Source: CAUUCX01 sp041844835 (GTDB lineage: Bacteria > Bacillota > Clostridia > Peptostreptococcales > Anaerovoracaceae). From it: DNA of 19,556 nucleotides. The stretch lies in assembly GCA_041844835.1 (NCBI GenBank), contig JBGZBU010000011.1, positions 1 to 19,556 of the forward strand. The letters are read 5' to 3'. The notes beneath the pieces were generated by a model that made no database searches, was not told the DNA's origin, and was given only the letters and a program-made list of their open reading frames with translations. Below are positions 7,749 through 15,621 of the stretch, piece by piece; the first letter of the stretch is position 1; each line of letters starts with the position of its first letter. The translations under genes were made by a program, and so were the position numbers.

Positions 7749-8847
7749 AAAACTCCTCCTTACACATATCGAGGAAAACAATTACAAAATGGTTTGTTTC
7801 CCGATAGTTTATTTCGTCTCCTTCCGCGATCACAAGGAATCCGCTGCTGCACTTGGGATAAATGCCGAGCGCCTCAAAGCGCCCGAGATGGCAGGCGGAC
7901 GTGTTTGCAGCTCCGCGTGACAGTCCCTTGAGATCCACGCAGATGAGCCTGTCCTTGCGAATAATCGGCAGCCTGAACTCAAACAGCCCCGAGAATTTGT
8001 CAAACGCCATGGAAAAATTGCCGCAGTCATCGCTGCCAAACTTATCCGCTCGTGCAGCCCCCGTTTGCCTCCCTGATATGACGAGAGCTTCATCATCAAT
8101 CACAATTTTGTCCACTGCAAACGCCGGATTCGCCACAAATCCCATTTCAAAAAAAGCTCGATCGTGATTGAATTTGTCAAATATCGCGGGCATACGCGCC
8201 AGCTGCAGCACGTCATCACTGTTATGCAGGCGCATCAGCCTCATGAGTTCATCCGCTGCCGCCTTGTTTCCGCGCTTCCTTTCATCGAGATAGTCAAAAT
8301 ACATCTTAACGCTGTCCGCCCCGCTTGCTTTGTCCTCACGATGCCGCCACAGCCCCATGTAGTCCTCGACTGTTTTTTGACGCAGGTTCGGCAAAAATCT
8401 GCGCAGATTGGAGTAGCGATGTAAAATCTCGTAAAGATCCAGCGAATACTTGATATTCAATTCCGTCGCCGGACGGGCAAACATGCTGAGCTGAGCGCCG
8501 TTTTCGCAGCCCGCACCGTGCATTTCAATGCGCTGCTTCAAAAAAGGAATATCAAAGGAATTTCCGTTGTACGTAATTATGATATCCACGTCCGCGAGCA
8601 GCTCGGCGGTTTTCGCGAGCATATCCTCTTCTTCGCCCGGCTCCTCCGCCACGAGATGTATGAATTCCGACGCACCGCTTTCCGGATATCTGTATATCAG
8701 CATGCCTACCATTATGACATGCGCTTTCTTGGGGCTTAAACCCGATGTCTCAATATCGAGCACAGCTATTTTCAAGCCGCGCAAATACATATCGAGTGTG
8801 CCGATGAAATTATATTTTTCCCCAATTTTCCTGCGTTCTTCAATCAT
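7726..8847 (-). CDS. YprB-like RNase H-fold 3'-5' exonuclease domain protein
   Basis: This is a predicted DEDD-type exonuclease of the YprB/COG3359 group, about 373 aa. Motif I is LDIETSGLSP (Asp 31, Glu 33), motif II is ITYNGNSFDIPFLKQR, and motif III lies in LHNSDDVLQLA. Between them is the family segment SLDLYEILHRYSNLRRFLPNL. The second half (after about residue 240) is a less conserved beta-rich extension. The frame continues to an ATG at 8955, adding 36 Arg-rich residues. I prefer ATG 8847 because relatives start about 25-30 residues before motif I, but the only upstream purine run is a weak AGG, so the start is uncertain. It overlaps the next gene by 23 bases and heads the operon. It probably acts on nucleic acid in the cytoplasm; the substrate is unknown. 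Confidence 0.82.
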   Translation of the reverse strand: MIEERRKIGEKYNFIGTLDMYLRGLKIAVLDIETSGLSPKKAHVIMVGMLIYRYPESGASEFIHLVAEEPGEEEDMLAKTAELLADVDIIITYNGNSFDIPFLKQRIEMHGAGCENGAQLSMFARPATELNIKYSLDLYEILHRYSNLRRFLPNLRQKTVEDYMGLWRHREDKASGADSVKMYFDYLDERKRGNKAAADELMRLMRLHNSDDVLQLARMPAIFDKFNHDRAFFEMGFVANPAFAVDKIVIDDEALVISGRQTGAARADKFGSDDCGNFSMAFDKFSGLFEFRLPIIRKDRLICVDLKGLSRGAANTSACHLGRFEALGIYPKCSSGFLVIAEGDEINYRETNHFVIVFLDMCKEEFYEDKGET

Positions 8848-8990
8848 AATCGAACCTGTACAAAGTATATTTTTACCGCTGCGATCATCTTGCCTCAATT
8901 CATAGCGCTGCGATCGACATCTCACACGACGCTCGATGCGGTCCGCCTCGGACATGACATTTTATTATGTTTAATTTTACCCTGATTCCG

Positions 8991-9012
8991 AATAATTATC
9001 AAATAATTATCA
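8991..9012 (+). repeat. Perfect 11-bp tandem repeat, possible regulator site
   Basis: AATAATTATCA occurs twice back to back (8991-9001, 9002-9012). The spacing equals one DNA helical turn, so both copies face the same side of the helix. It lies 36 bp upstream of the outermost exonuclease start and 144 bp upstream of the proposed one, where a regulator of the minus-strand operon could bind. ATTATCA resembles a Fur-family half-site, but the opposite half is not conserved. Confidence 0.7.
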
Positions 9013-9101
9013 GCCGCCAACTCCCCAACAAATTGTCAAGGACTTTCCGATAATACAAAGCATCTTTTGCGGATGCATGCATTTTAGAGCTTATCTCTTA
9101 C

Positions 9102-9133
9102 TTAAATCTCAATACTATTAAATCTCAAGACTA
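9102..9133 (+). repeat. 16-bp tandem duplication
   Basis: Two adjacent 16-bp units (9102-9117 and 9118-9133) both start TTAAATCTCAA and differ at only one position. They lie in the spacer about 65 bp upstream of the hom promoter. No function is evident. Confidence 0.75.
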
Positions 9134-9196
9134 TCTTTTTTATGCTTGCCATTAGGCAATCCCGTTCTTGTTTTGTGACGGCGTAATTAATCCGAC

Positions 9197-9225
9197 TTGC
9201 TGAAATTCCGCCGGAGATATATAAT
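9197..9225 (+). promoter_or_regulatory. Probable promoter of hom
   Basis: TTGCTG (9197-9202) is separated by exactly 17 nt from a perfect TATAAT (9220-9225). The expected transcript start near 9232 gives a leader of about 150 nt before the hom ATG at 9381. The -35 matches consensus only at TTG. Confidence 0.6.
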
Positions 9226-9254
9226 TATTACGATTATATTTTTAGTTATATTTT

Positions 9255-9320
9255 GGGCTGTGTTTGCGAGCATTTTCAGCTGCATTTCGGGTTGTATTTG
9301 CGGCTGCATTTTATATGTTG
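9255..9320 (+). repeat. Imperfect duplication in the hom leader
   Basis: Two units of about 30-34 bp start at 9255 (GGGCTGTGTTTGCG) and 9289 (GGGTTGTATTTGCG) and each continue into GCATTTT. The repeat is rich in GCATTT and TTTGCG words and lies in the transcribed leader of hom. It keeps a frame open upstream of the gene (TTG at 9264), but that extension is low-complexity and has no ribosome-binding site. Confidence 0.5.
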
Positions 9321-9380
9321 CAGTCATATTTTGAAATGAATCGGGATGTACAAAACCGCGAGGACGAACAGGAGGATGAA

Positions 9381-10352
9381 ATGGATCTCAAGAGGATAAA
9401 CATAGGAATTTTGGGCATAGGCAATGTGGGCATCGGCACGATCAAGGCTCTGGAAATGAACAGAGCTTCAATAGAAAAAAGCACCCGCCGCGATATCAGA
9501 GTTACAAAAGTGCTGGCGCGTGATATTCACAAAAAAAGAGATATCGAATTGCCTGACGGAATCATTACTGCCGATGCAAGTGAAATACTTGATGCGCCCG
9601 ATATCGACATAGTCGTGGAACTGCTCGGGGGAGCAGAGCCTGCGGCGTCTTATATGGAAAAAGCCCTCAAACAGGGCAAACACGTTGTCACCGCAAACAA
9701 AGCCGCACTTGCCGCAAATTATGACAAACTCCTCAAAACAGCGGAGGAGAATCACAAAAAACTTCTCTTTGAAGCAAGCGTCGCCGGAGGAATCCCCGTG
9801 ATAAACGCGATTGCAACCGTGCTGCGCGGCAACCAATTTGAGGAAGTTTCCGGAATACTGAACGGCACCACCAACTACATCCTTACCAATATGACGGAAC
9901 ATGCGCTTCCGTATGATGAAGTCCTGAAATCCGCACAGGAAAAAGGATTTGCGGAGGCCGACCCGACAGCCGACGTCTGCGGCATCGATGCGGCGAACAA
10001 ATTGTCGATACTGATGGCTCTCGCCTTTGATAAATATGTCCACCCGGATGACATACCCACAGAGGGAATTACAGAAATTACAGCGGATGACATTGAAGAT
10101 GCGAAAAAACGAAATGCAAAGATAAAACTCCTGGCAACCGCAAGAAATGAAAACGGCACGCTGAGCTATGAGGTAAAGCCGACCCTGCTTGATGTTTCTC
10201 ATCCGCTTGCGGGAGTTTCAAACGAGTTCAACGCCGTATTCGTGCGCGGCAACGCAGTGGGCGAATTGATGTTTTACGGGAAAGGAGCGGGTCCGCTTCC
10301 GACCGGCAGCGCGGTGCTCGGAGATATAATATCGATTGCGGAAAACCTGTGA
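9381..10352 (+). CDS. hom: Homoserine dehydrogenase, short form without ACT domain
   Basis: This enzyme reduces aspartate-4-semialdehyde to homoserine for threonine and methionine synthesis. ATG 9381 follows AGGAGG (9370-9375). The product is 323 aa. It has the NAD(P) motif GILGIGNVG (Gly 12, 14, 17), VTANKAALA with Lys 107, the signature GILNGTTNYILTNM, and FAEADPTADVCGIDAANK with catalytic Asp 203 and Lys 207. It ends just after GKGAGPLPTGSAVLGDI. Typical bacterial Hom proteins run to about 400-440 aa with a C-terminal ACT domain; that domain is absent here. The next 87 bases do not encode it in any frame, so it is a genuinely short form rather than a frameshift. Loss of the ACT domain suggests weaker threonine feedback (inference). 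It appears to be a single-gene unit with nth convergent. Confidence 0.95.
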   Translation: MDLKRINIGILGIGNVGIGTIKALEMNRASIEKSTRRDIRVTKVLARDIHKKRDIELPDGIITADASEILDAPDIDIVVELLGGAEPAASYMEKALKQGKHVVTANKAALAANYDKLLKTAEENHKKLLFEASVAGGIPVINAIATVLRGNQFEEVSGILNGTTNYILTNMTEHALPYDEVLKSAQEKGFAEADPTADVCGIDAANKLSILMALAFDKYVHPDDIPTEGITEITADDIEDAKKRNAKIKLLATARNENGTLSYEVKPTLLDVSHPLAGVSNEFNAVFVRGNAVGELMFYGKGAGPLPTGSAVLGDIISIAENL

Positions 10353-10367
10353 TCTGCAAGATCTTTT
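10351..10367 (+). terminator. Weak hairpin at the end of hom
   Basis: GATCT-GCA-AGATC followed by TTTT overlaps the hom stop codon. A 5-bp stem is short for a terminator. The 87-bp convergent spacer (10353-10439) also holds a degenerate direct repeat beginning TTTGCAGAA (10375) and TTTGTGCAGAA (10389), but no stronger hairpin for either gene. Confidence 0.3.
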
Positions 10368-10439
10368 GCGTAAATTTGCAGAACGCGGTTTGTGCAGAAT
10401 CCGGAAACACTGAAACCCGGCAGTGAAAAGCCCGCAACA

Positions 10440-11099
10440 CTATTTGTAATTTTTTGACTCGTATCTGCAATGCTCCGCGATCCGACAGCGGCTGCATTCG
10501 GGCTTTTTTGCTTTGCAGCAATATCTTCCGTGAAAGATCAGAATGTGATGCGCCCTGCTCCAAATATCTTCGGGCAGCAAATCCATGAGCGCTTCCTCTA
10601 CGCCGAGCACATCGCTCTCCTGCGCAAGCCCTATCCTGTTGGAAACGCGGAAAACGTGGGTATCCACCGCTATCCTCTGCTCTCCGAAACCGACAGCGAG
10701 CACCACGTTCGCCGTTTTTCTGCCAACGCCGGGCAGAGTTATCAATTCGTCATATATTCCGGGGACCTCCCCTCCGTATCGTTCACACAAAATCCCGGCA
10801 GCGGCAATTATATTTTTTGATTTAGTTTTATACATGCCTATAGTTCTTATGAGATTCTCCACATCCGACTGCTCGGCGGCGGCAAGCATGCAGGGCTCAG
10901 GATATTTCTCAAACAATACGGGGGTAACCGTGTTCACGCTTTTATCAGTCGTTTGAGCGGATAAAATAACGGATATAAGTAATTGAAACGTATCCTTAAA
11001 ATCAAGCTCACACTCGGAATTCGGATACATTTCGCCCAATATTTCGATAATTTTCGCGGCTTCCTCACGATTCATCAAATCTGCGTTTTTTTTCTTCAT
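10440..11099 (-). CDS. nth: Endonuclease III (DNA glycosylase/AP lyase)
   Basis: Nth removes oxidised pyrimidines and cuts the abasic site in base excision repair. The 219-aa product has the standard length. It shows SVILSAQTTDK, the helix-hairpin-helix LPGVGRKTANVVL with catalytic Lys 128, VDTHVFRVSNR with catalytic Asp 146, and the C-terminal [4Fe-4S] ligands in exact C-x6-C-x2-C-x5-C spacing (Cys 195, 202, 205, 211). ATG 11099 is chosen because an AGGGGG lies seven bases upstream; the in-frame start at 11126 lacks one. It stands alone on the minus strand, convergent with hom and divergent from the efflux operon, whose promoter begins 60 bp away. Confidence 0.97.
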   Translation of the reverse strand: MKKKNADLMNREEAAKIIEILGEMYPNSECELDFKDTFQLLISVILSAQTTDKSVNTVTPVLFEKYPEPCMLAAAEQSDVENLIRTIGMYKTKSKNIIAAAGILCERYGGEVPGIYDELITLPGVGRKTANVVLAVGFGEQRIAVDTHVFRVSNRIGLAQESDVLGVEEALMDLLPEDIWSRAHHILIFHGRYCCKAKKPECSRCRIAEHCRYESKNYK

Positions 11100-11158
11100 T
11101 TGACATCCCCCTGCCCTTAATTTCAATCATAGATCTCATTATACCCTATTCAATCCTA

Positions 11159-11187
11159 TTGACACTGACCCGCGGGTCAATTATTAT
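11159..11187 (+). promoter_or_regulatory. Promoter of the RND efflux operon
   Basis: A perfect TTGACA (11159-11164) lies 17 nt before TATTAT (11182-11187, 5 of 6 consensus). The expected transcript start is near 11194, about 113 nt before the adaptor gene. The spacer between the two hexamers contains the palindromic operator described next, so the promoter is well placed for repression. Confidence 0.72.
11166..11179. promoter_or_regulatory. Palindromic operator, probably bound by the operon's TetR protein
   Basis: TGACCCGCGGGTCA is a perfect 14-bp palindrome. It sits entirely between the -35 and -10 elements of the efflux promoter, in otherwise AT-rich DNA. TetR-family repressors of RND pumps commonly bind such sites, and a TetR gene closes this operon. 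The pairing of site and regulator is inferred. Confidence 0.68.
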
Positions 11188-11207
11188 TATAGTAACCCCA
11201 AATAGCG

Positions 11208-11234
11208 ACGATACCAACGATAGTAACGATACCC
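11208..11234 (+). repeat. Three 9-bp tandem repeats in the efflux leader
   Basis: ACGATA occurs three times at exact 9-bp spacing (11208, 11217, 11226), followed by CCA, GTA and CCC. It lies in the transcribed leader just after the promoter. It may be a simple tandem expansion. Confidence 0.65.
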
Positions 11235-11306
11235 GCAGATGGTCTCTGTTTTTCACACCACATTGATAATAGCACATGTTGCGGCAATGTGCACGGGAGG
11301 CTGCAA

Positions 11307-12365
11307 ATGTCGAAAAAATTTAGGAAAATACTCATCATCGCATTGGCTTTCCTGGCAGCGTTAACACTGCTGCGTCTCATCATGTTTGCCACAAAAATAA
11401 TTATGCCCGAGATAGAAAAACCCGCCCCGGTCAACGTAAAAACGACGATCGCGTCGAGCGGCGCGATTTCATCACAAACTCCGATTTCAGGTCGAATCGT
11501 ACCGATAAACGAAGTTGCGGTTATTCCGCTTGCCTCGGGCAGAGTCGTTTCGGTTTCGGTAAAAACCGGCGATTACGTTTCGCCCGGGCAGACTCTTTTT
11601 ACGATTGATGACGTGCGCGCCGGCATTGCTTATGAAAATGCCGCAATCGCGCTTGATCTCGCGCAGAAAAACTATGACCGCCTGCTTCCCCTGCTGGCAG
11701 CCGGCGCCATCTCACAATCCGAACTTGATGCGGCAAAAGCAAATCTGGATTCGGCGATGCAAAACGCAAAATCCGCGAAACGGGCTGTTGCCGACTACAA
11801 TGTCACCGCGCCGATCGGCGGATATGTCACATCGCTTAATGTATCAGTCGGCGGCATTGCCGGTACACAAAATCCCGCAGCTTCCATAGCCGATACGAGC
11901 AGTCTTAAAATAGAAACCGGCGTTTCCGAATATATCGCCCGCTATATCAAACATGGTGAGAAAGTCGATATAACGGTGGATCGATTGGAAAATAAGCATT
12001 TTACGGGCACCGTCACCGCTTTTTCACCCGCGCCCGCCATGGGAACTCTCACATATCCTTTGACAATATCGGTTGACGATCCGGAAAAGCTGCTGCACGC
12101 GGGGATGTTTGCCGAAATCAATATTCGCACGGAATTCGCCGAAAATGTGATCACCTTGCCCTCGGATGCAGTGATTCTCAAAAACGGGCATCTGACCGTT
12201 GTCACGCTGGATGAAAAAAATATACCGACTTTCAGGCGGGTGCAGGTGGGAATTGATAACGGCGAAATCGCGGAGATCAAATCGGGGATCGCTGCGGGAG
12301 ATGAGGTGGTTATTTCGGGACAAAATTTCGTGACGGATGGGGTAGCCGTAAAAGTCGTGAAGTAG
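11307..12365 (+). CDS. RND efflux periplasmic adaptor (membrane fusion protein, HlyD/AcrA type)
   Basis: This 352-aa adaptor works with the RND pump encoded next. ATG 11307 follows GGGAGG (11295-11300); a start at 11289 lacks one. Residues 6-27 form an N-terminal membrane anchor. The lipoyl/beta-barrel strands follow: ISGRIVPINEVAVIPLASG then GRVVSVSVKTGDYVSPGQTLFTIDD. A short helical hairpin (about residues 105-155: NAAIALDLAQKNYDRLL to LDAAKANLDSAMQNAKSAKR) leads to the returning lipoyl half APIGGYVTSLNVSVGG. The beta-barrel and a C-terminal membrane-proximal domain follow. The coiled-coil hairpin is short, which fits systems without a long TolC-docking arm. The spacer to the pump gene is 142 nt and holds only an inverted repeat CATGCC/GGCATG (12437-12458). 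Confidence 0.92.
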   Translation: MSKKFRKILIIALAFLAALTLLRLIMFATKIIMPEIEKPAPVNVKTTIASSGAISSQTPISGRIVPINEVAVIPLASGRVVSVSVKTGDYVSPGQTLFTIDDVRAGIAYENAAIALDLAQKNYDRLLPLLAAGAISQSELDAAKANLDSAMQNAKSAKRAVADYNVTAPIGGYVTSLNVSVGGIAGTQNPAASIADTSSLKIETGVSEYIARYIKHGEKVDITVDRLENKHFTGTVTAFSPAPAMGTLTYPLTISVDDPEKLLHAGMFAEINIRTEFAENVITLPSDAVILKNGHLTVVTLDEKNIPTFRRVQVGIDNGEIAEIKSGIAAGDEVVISGQNFVTDGVAVKVVK

Positions 12366-12507
12366 TCCGCAGGAAGGCGCCGACGGGGAGCACGGAAAAG
12401 CGCAGCAAACATAAAGAGCATGAAAAATATGACAGACATGCCGGATGTAGCAGGCATGAACCCCGCGACGAATATGAACTGAAAATATAAATGAGGAGGC
12501 TCCGCGT

Positions 12508-15500
12508 ATGAAACTGACATCGTTATCCATAAAACGCCCCGTTTCCGCGATCATGCTCCTTTTCGTCGTAATAGGCTTGGGAGTGTTTTCGGCTGTAAAC
12601 ATCCCGCTTGATTTAATGCCCGAAGCGGAATATCCGGTTGCGATAGTCGTAACGCGGTATGCGGACGCCGGCCCCGAAGAAGTGGAAAAAACGGTAACAA
12701 TCCCGCTTGAAACCTCCCTGGCCTCGGTAGAAAATCTGAAAGAAATCATATCTTACAGCGCGGAAGGCGTCTCAATAGTCGGTCTCCGATTCCAATATGA
12801 TACCGATATGGACGCCGCAGCAGACAGCATGCGTGAAAAAATCGACCCGATACGGGAAATACTGCCCGGTGACGTCTCACAACCCGTAATTTCCAAAATG
12901 TCGTTCAATTCCATCCCCAATATGCAGCTCTATCTCTCCTCGGACTCTATGGACATGCCCATGCTCAAACATTTCGCCGAAGACACGCTGAAACCCCGCA
13001 TTGAAAGGGTGAACGGAGTGGCGGCTGCCGAAATAGTCGGAGCTCCCGTGCGCGAAACAAGCGTGAAACTGTCACAGGAAGAGCTCGCCTCGTTCGGACT
13101 GACCCTGCCGATGATCGCGCAGCAGCTGGCTGCGGAGAATATAAATCTGCCTGGCGGAACAATCGGAAAAAAAGACAGTGAAATCATAGTCAGAACGGAC
13201 AGCCGGATCAACAGCACGGATGATCTCGCCCTCCTCCCCGTCAATCTTCCGACGGGGGGAAGCGTGCGCCTCTCCGATATAGCCTCAATAAGCGATTTCT
13301 ACAAGCAGCCCGATTCTTTATCGATCAGCGGCGGGCAACGCTGCATAGGGATAATGATAACAAAGCAAGCGGACGGCAACAGCGTCGCAATTTCCCTTGA
13401 GATGAAAAAGCTGCTGAAAGAGCTCGCAAAAAAATACCCCGATATGACTGTGAGCATCGGTTTTGATCAGGCGGATTTTATAGTAAAATCGCTGAAAGCA
13501 GTCGCAACATCGGCATTGCTCGGCGCCATTTTTGCAACAATCGTGGTTTTTCTGTTCCTCAGAAATGCCCGCAGCACATTGATAATCGCGATATCTATTC
13601 CAACTTCGCTTCTTGCGGCTTTCGCCATAATGCACGCGCGGCAAATAACTCTAAATCTGGTAACGCTCTGCGCCCTCACCGTTGTGGTTGGAATGCTCGT
13701 CGACAATTCCATAGTAGTTCTTGAAAACATATTTCGCACCCGGCAGCGCATAAGCGACTCCGTCGTTGCCGCGGAAAAAGGAACGGCTGAGATACTCGCG
13801 GCGATAGTCGCCTCAACGCTGACGACCGTCACGGTATTTCTCCCGATTGCAGCATCCGGAGGAATATCAGCTGTTCTTTTTGCGGATTTTTGTTGGACGG
13901 TTATCATCGCACTGATAGCATCGCTGCTGGTCTCGATTACAATCATACCGATGTTGGCATCAAAAATAATGCGAGGCGAAATCTCCACAGATGAGATAAA
14001 ACTGCTTGGCAAATTCACGTATAAGTACCGCCGGATCTCAAAATTTGCAGAATTTGCAAAAGCCGCAAGCGAATATTACGAAGATTTGCTGCAAAGATCG
14101 CTCGCAAGGAGCCGCACTGTGATAATTTCATGTGTCACGATTTTTCTCGTATCCATATCGCTGCTTTTCACCGTCGGCTGGGAGCTCCTTCCGAATGCCG
14201 ACGAAAACCTCATCTCAATTGATGTAAAAATCCCTCACGGCACATCACTTCAAAAACAGGAAGAAATACTCATGGAAATTGACCGTCGTCTGAAAAAATA
14301 CCCGGAAATTGAAGAAGTATCCATGACAGGGAGCAGAATCAGTGAATTTGCAATGCCGCAAGACGCTGCCGCCACCGTTCGCCTGAAAAAGCATCTTGCC
14401 AGGCGGCGCTCATCACATGAGCTGGCGCGGCTTATGGAGCGCGACCTCGCCGACATAACCGCCGCTAATATAAAAGCTCGTTCCGTGTCCGGGATAATCG
14501 ACATGTTCGGCGAAGCCGACATCTCCCTGCTGATAAGCGGAAAGGACCGTAAGCTGCTCGAGGAAATTGCATATAATTTGGCAGGCGCCGTAAAAGAGGT
14601 TCCGAGTGTAAAAGAGGTGGAGCTCGACATTGAGGAGGTTCGCCCCGAAATGAAAATTGAAGTCGACAGAAACACCGCTTCATACTACGGAATCTCCTCG
14701 TATCAAATAGCTGATGCTTTGTCCTCCGCGTTATCGGGCAAAAAAGCGACCGACCTGAAAATAAGCGGTGACATAATAGATGTCAAACTGTCGATCATGG
14801 AAAATGAAAATCTCAGACCCGAAGATCTTAAAAACATTCTGCTGCCCGCCGAAAGCGGAAACTTCATCCCGCTCGGACAAATAGCAAAATTCACATATGC
14901 CGATGCGCCCGCCGCGATAAATCGGCAAGGGCGAAATCCTTGTCTGCAGATGAATATAAACATTAAAGGCGGAAGTATGCTGAAAGGCGGATACGAAGTG
15001 TCGGAAATTGTCCGCAGCTATCCGATGCCTGAGGGATATTTCATAGATATTGCCGGAATAAATGATGAAATGAATGATGCATTCTCGACGCTTGCAAAAG
15101 CGCTCCTTTTATCGATTATTCTGGTCTTTTTGCTGCTCGCCGCGCAATTTGAATCGATGCGGATGTCATTTGCAGTCATGATGGCGGTTCCTTTTGCGAT
15201 GAGCGGCGCTTTTCTTGCACTGTTTATAACGGGCACCGCCCTCTCACTTACATCATTCCTCGGGCTGGTCATCTTAGTCGGCATAGTTGTGAACAATTCC
15301 ATACTGCTCGTGGAATTCATAAAACGAAATGAAAGCGTTCTCGGTACGGAGAAAGCGGTCGTTCAAGCCGGCAAAATGCGCCTGCGCCCAATACTCATGA
15401 GCTCGCTTACAACCGTTTTCGGAATGCTTCCTCTGGCATTCGGGCTGGGTGAGGGAAGCGAGGTTTTGTCGCCTATGGCGATATCGATAATCGGGGGACT

Positions 15501-15579
15501 CATCGCATCTACCGCGGTGACACTTATATTCGTCCCCGTGCTCTACGCGGCGGCGGCGAAAAACAAAAAAGGCTTGTAA
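12508..15579 (+). CDS. RND-family multidrug efflux transporter (AcrB/SwrC-like)
   Basis: This is a 1023-aa proton-driven inner-membrane pump of the HAE type, full length, with two halves that each contain a large extracytoplasmic loop and six membrane helices. GAGGAGG (12493-12499) precedes the ATG. The start MKLTSLSIKRPVSAIML and PLDLMPEAEYPVAIVVTRY are typical. In helix 4, GMLVDNSIVVLENIFR places Asp 399 at the AcrB D407 position and Asn 400 where AcrB has D408. In helix 10, GIVVNNSILLVEF has Asn 929 where AcrB has K940. This altered proton-relay set recurs in AcrB relatives of Bacillota and other groups, from memory of the family. With its adaptor it likely exports hydrophobic or amphipathic compounds. 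No outer-membrane factor gene is nearby, and the substrate is unknown. Confidence 0.94.
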   Translation: MKLTSLSIKRPVSAIMLLFVVIGLGVFSAVNIPLDLMPEAEYPVAIVVTRYADAGPEEVEKTVTIPLETSLASVENLKEIISYSAEGVSIVGLRFQYDTDMDAAADSMREKIDPIREILPGDVSQPVISKMSFNSIPNMQLYLSSDSMDMPMLKHFAEDTLKPRIERVNGVAAAEIVGAPVRETSVKLSQEELASFGLTLPMIAQQLAAENINLPGGTIGKKDSEIIVRTDSRINSTDDLALLPVNLPTGGSVRLSDIASISDFYKQPDSLSISGGQRCIGIMITKQADGNSVAISLEMKKLLKELAKKYPDMTVSIGFDQADFIVKSLKAVATSALLGAIFATIVVFLFLRNARSTLIIAISIPTSLLAAFAIMHARQITLNLVTLCALTVVVGMLVDNSIVVLENIFRTRQRISDSVVAAEKGTAEILAAIVASTLTTVTVFLPIAASGGISAVLFADFCWTVIIALIASLLVSITIIPMLASKIMRGEISTDEIKLLGKFTYKYRRISKFAEFAKAASEYYEDLLQRSLARSRTVIISCVTIFLVSISLLFTVGWELLPNADENLISIDVKIPHGTSLQKQEEILMEIDRRLKKYPEIEEVSMTGSRISEFAMPQDAAATVRLKKHLARRRSSHELARLMERDLADITAANIKARSVSGIIDMFGEADISLLISGKDRKLLEEIAYNLAGAVKEVPSVKEVELDIEEVRPEMKIEVDRNTASYYGISSYQIADALSSALSGKKATDLKISGDIIDVKLSIMENENLRPEDLKNILLPAESGNFIPLGQIAKFTYADAPAAINRQGRNPCLQMNINIKGGSMLKGGYEVSEIVRSYPMPEGYFIDIAGINDEMNDAFSTLAKALLLSIILVFLLLAAQFESMRMSFAVMMAVPFAMSGAFLALFITGTALSLTSFLGLVILVGIVVNNSILLVEFIKRNESVLGTEKAVVQAGKMRLRPILMSSLTTVFGMLPLAFGLGEGSEVLSPMAISIIGGLIASTAVTLIFVPVLYAAAAKNKKGL

Positions 15580-15585
15580 ATTTTC

Positions 15586-15607
15586 CATGTACTGATTTTT
15601 GTACATG
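15586..15607 (+). terminator. Inverted repeat after the pump gene
   Basis: CATGTAC-TGATTTTT-GTACATG forms a 7-bp stem seven bases after the pump stop. There is no direct T tail (a T run comes 12 nt later), so this is a weak terminator or processing site, or a protein-binding dyad. Confidence 0.35.
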
Positions 15608-15621
15608 ATTCCGCTGTATTT

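Larger units (their letters stand above)
8956..9380. other. Divergent intergenic region with several tandem repeats
   Basis: This stretch lies between the divergent exonuclease and homoserine dehydrogenase genes. It contains a perfect 11-bp tandem duplication (8991-9012), a 16-bp tandem duplication (9102-9133), a promoter for hom (9197-9225) and an imperfect longer duplication (9255-9320). For the minus-strand operon there is a TTGACA at 9041-9036, read on the minus strand, but the nearest good -10 (GATAAT) lies 22 nt further, so no confident promoter can be named. No ORF here looks coding, and no T-box motif or other riboswitch consensus is visible. Confidence 0.65.

Noticed and set aside
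9232..9380. T-box leader for hom
   Set aside because: There is no T-box sequence (AGGGTGGNACCGCG-like) and no terminator/antiterminator pair.
9468..10202. 244-aa open frame on the minus strand
   Set aside because: It is antisense to the well-supported homoserine dehydrogenase, is Cys/Phe/Arg-rich and shows no domain; it is a shadow frame.
10353..10439. Frameshifted ACT domain after hom
   Set aside because: Only 87 bases separate hom from the nth stop, and no frame shows ACT-like sequence.
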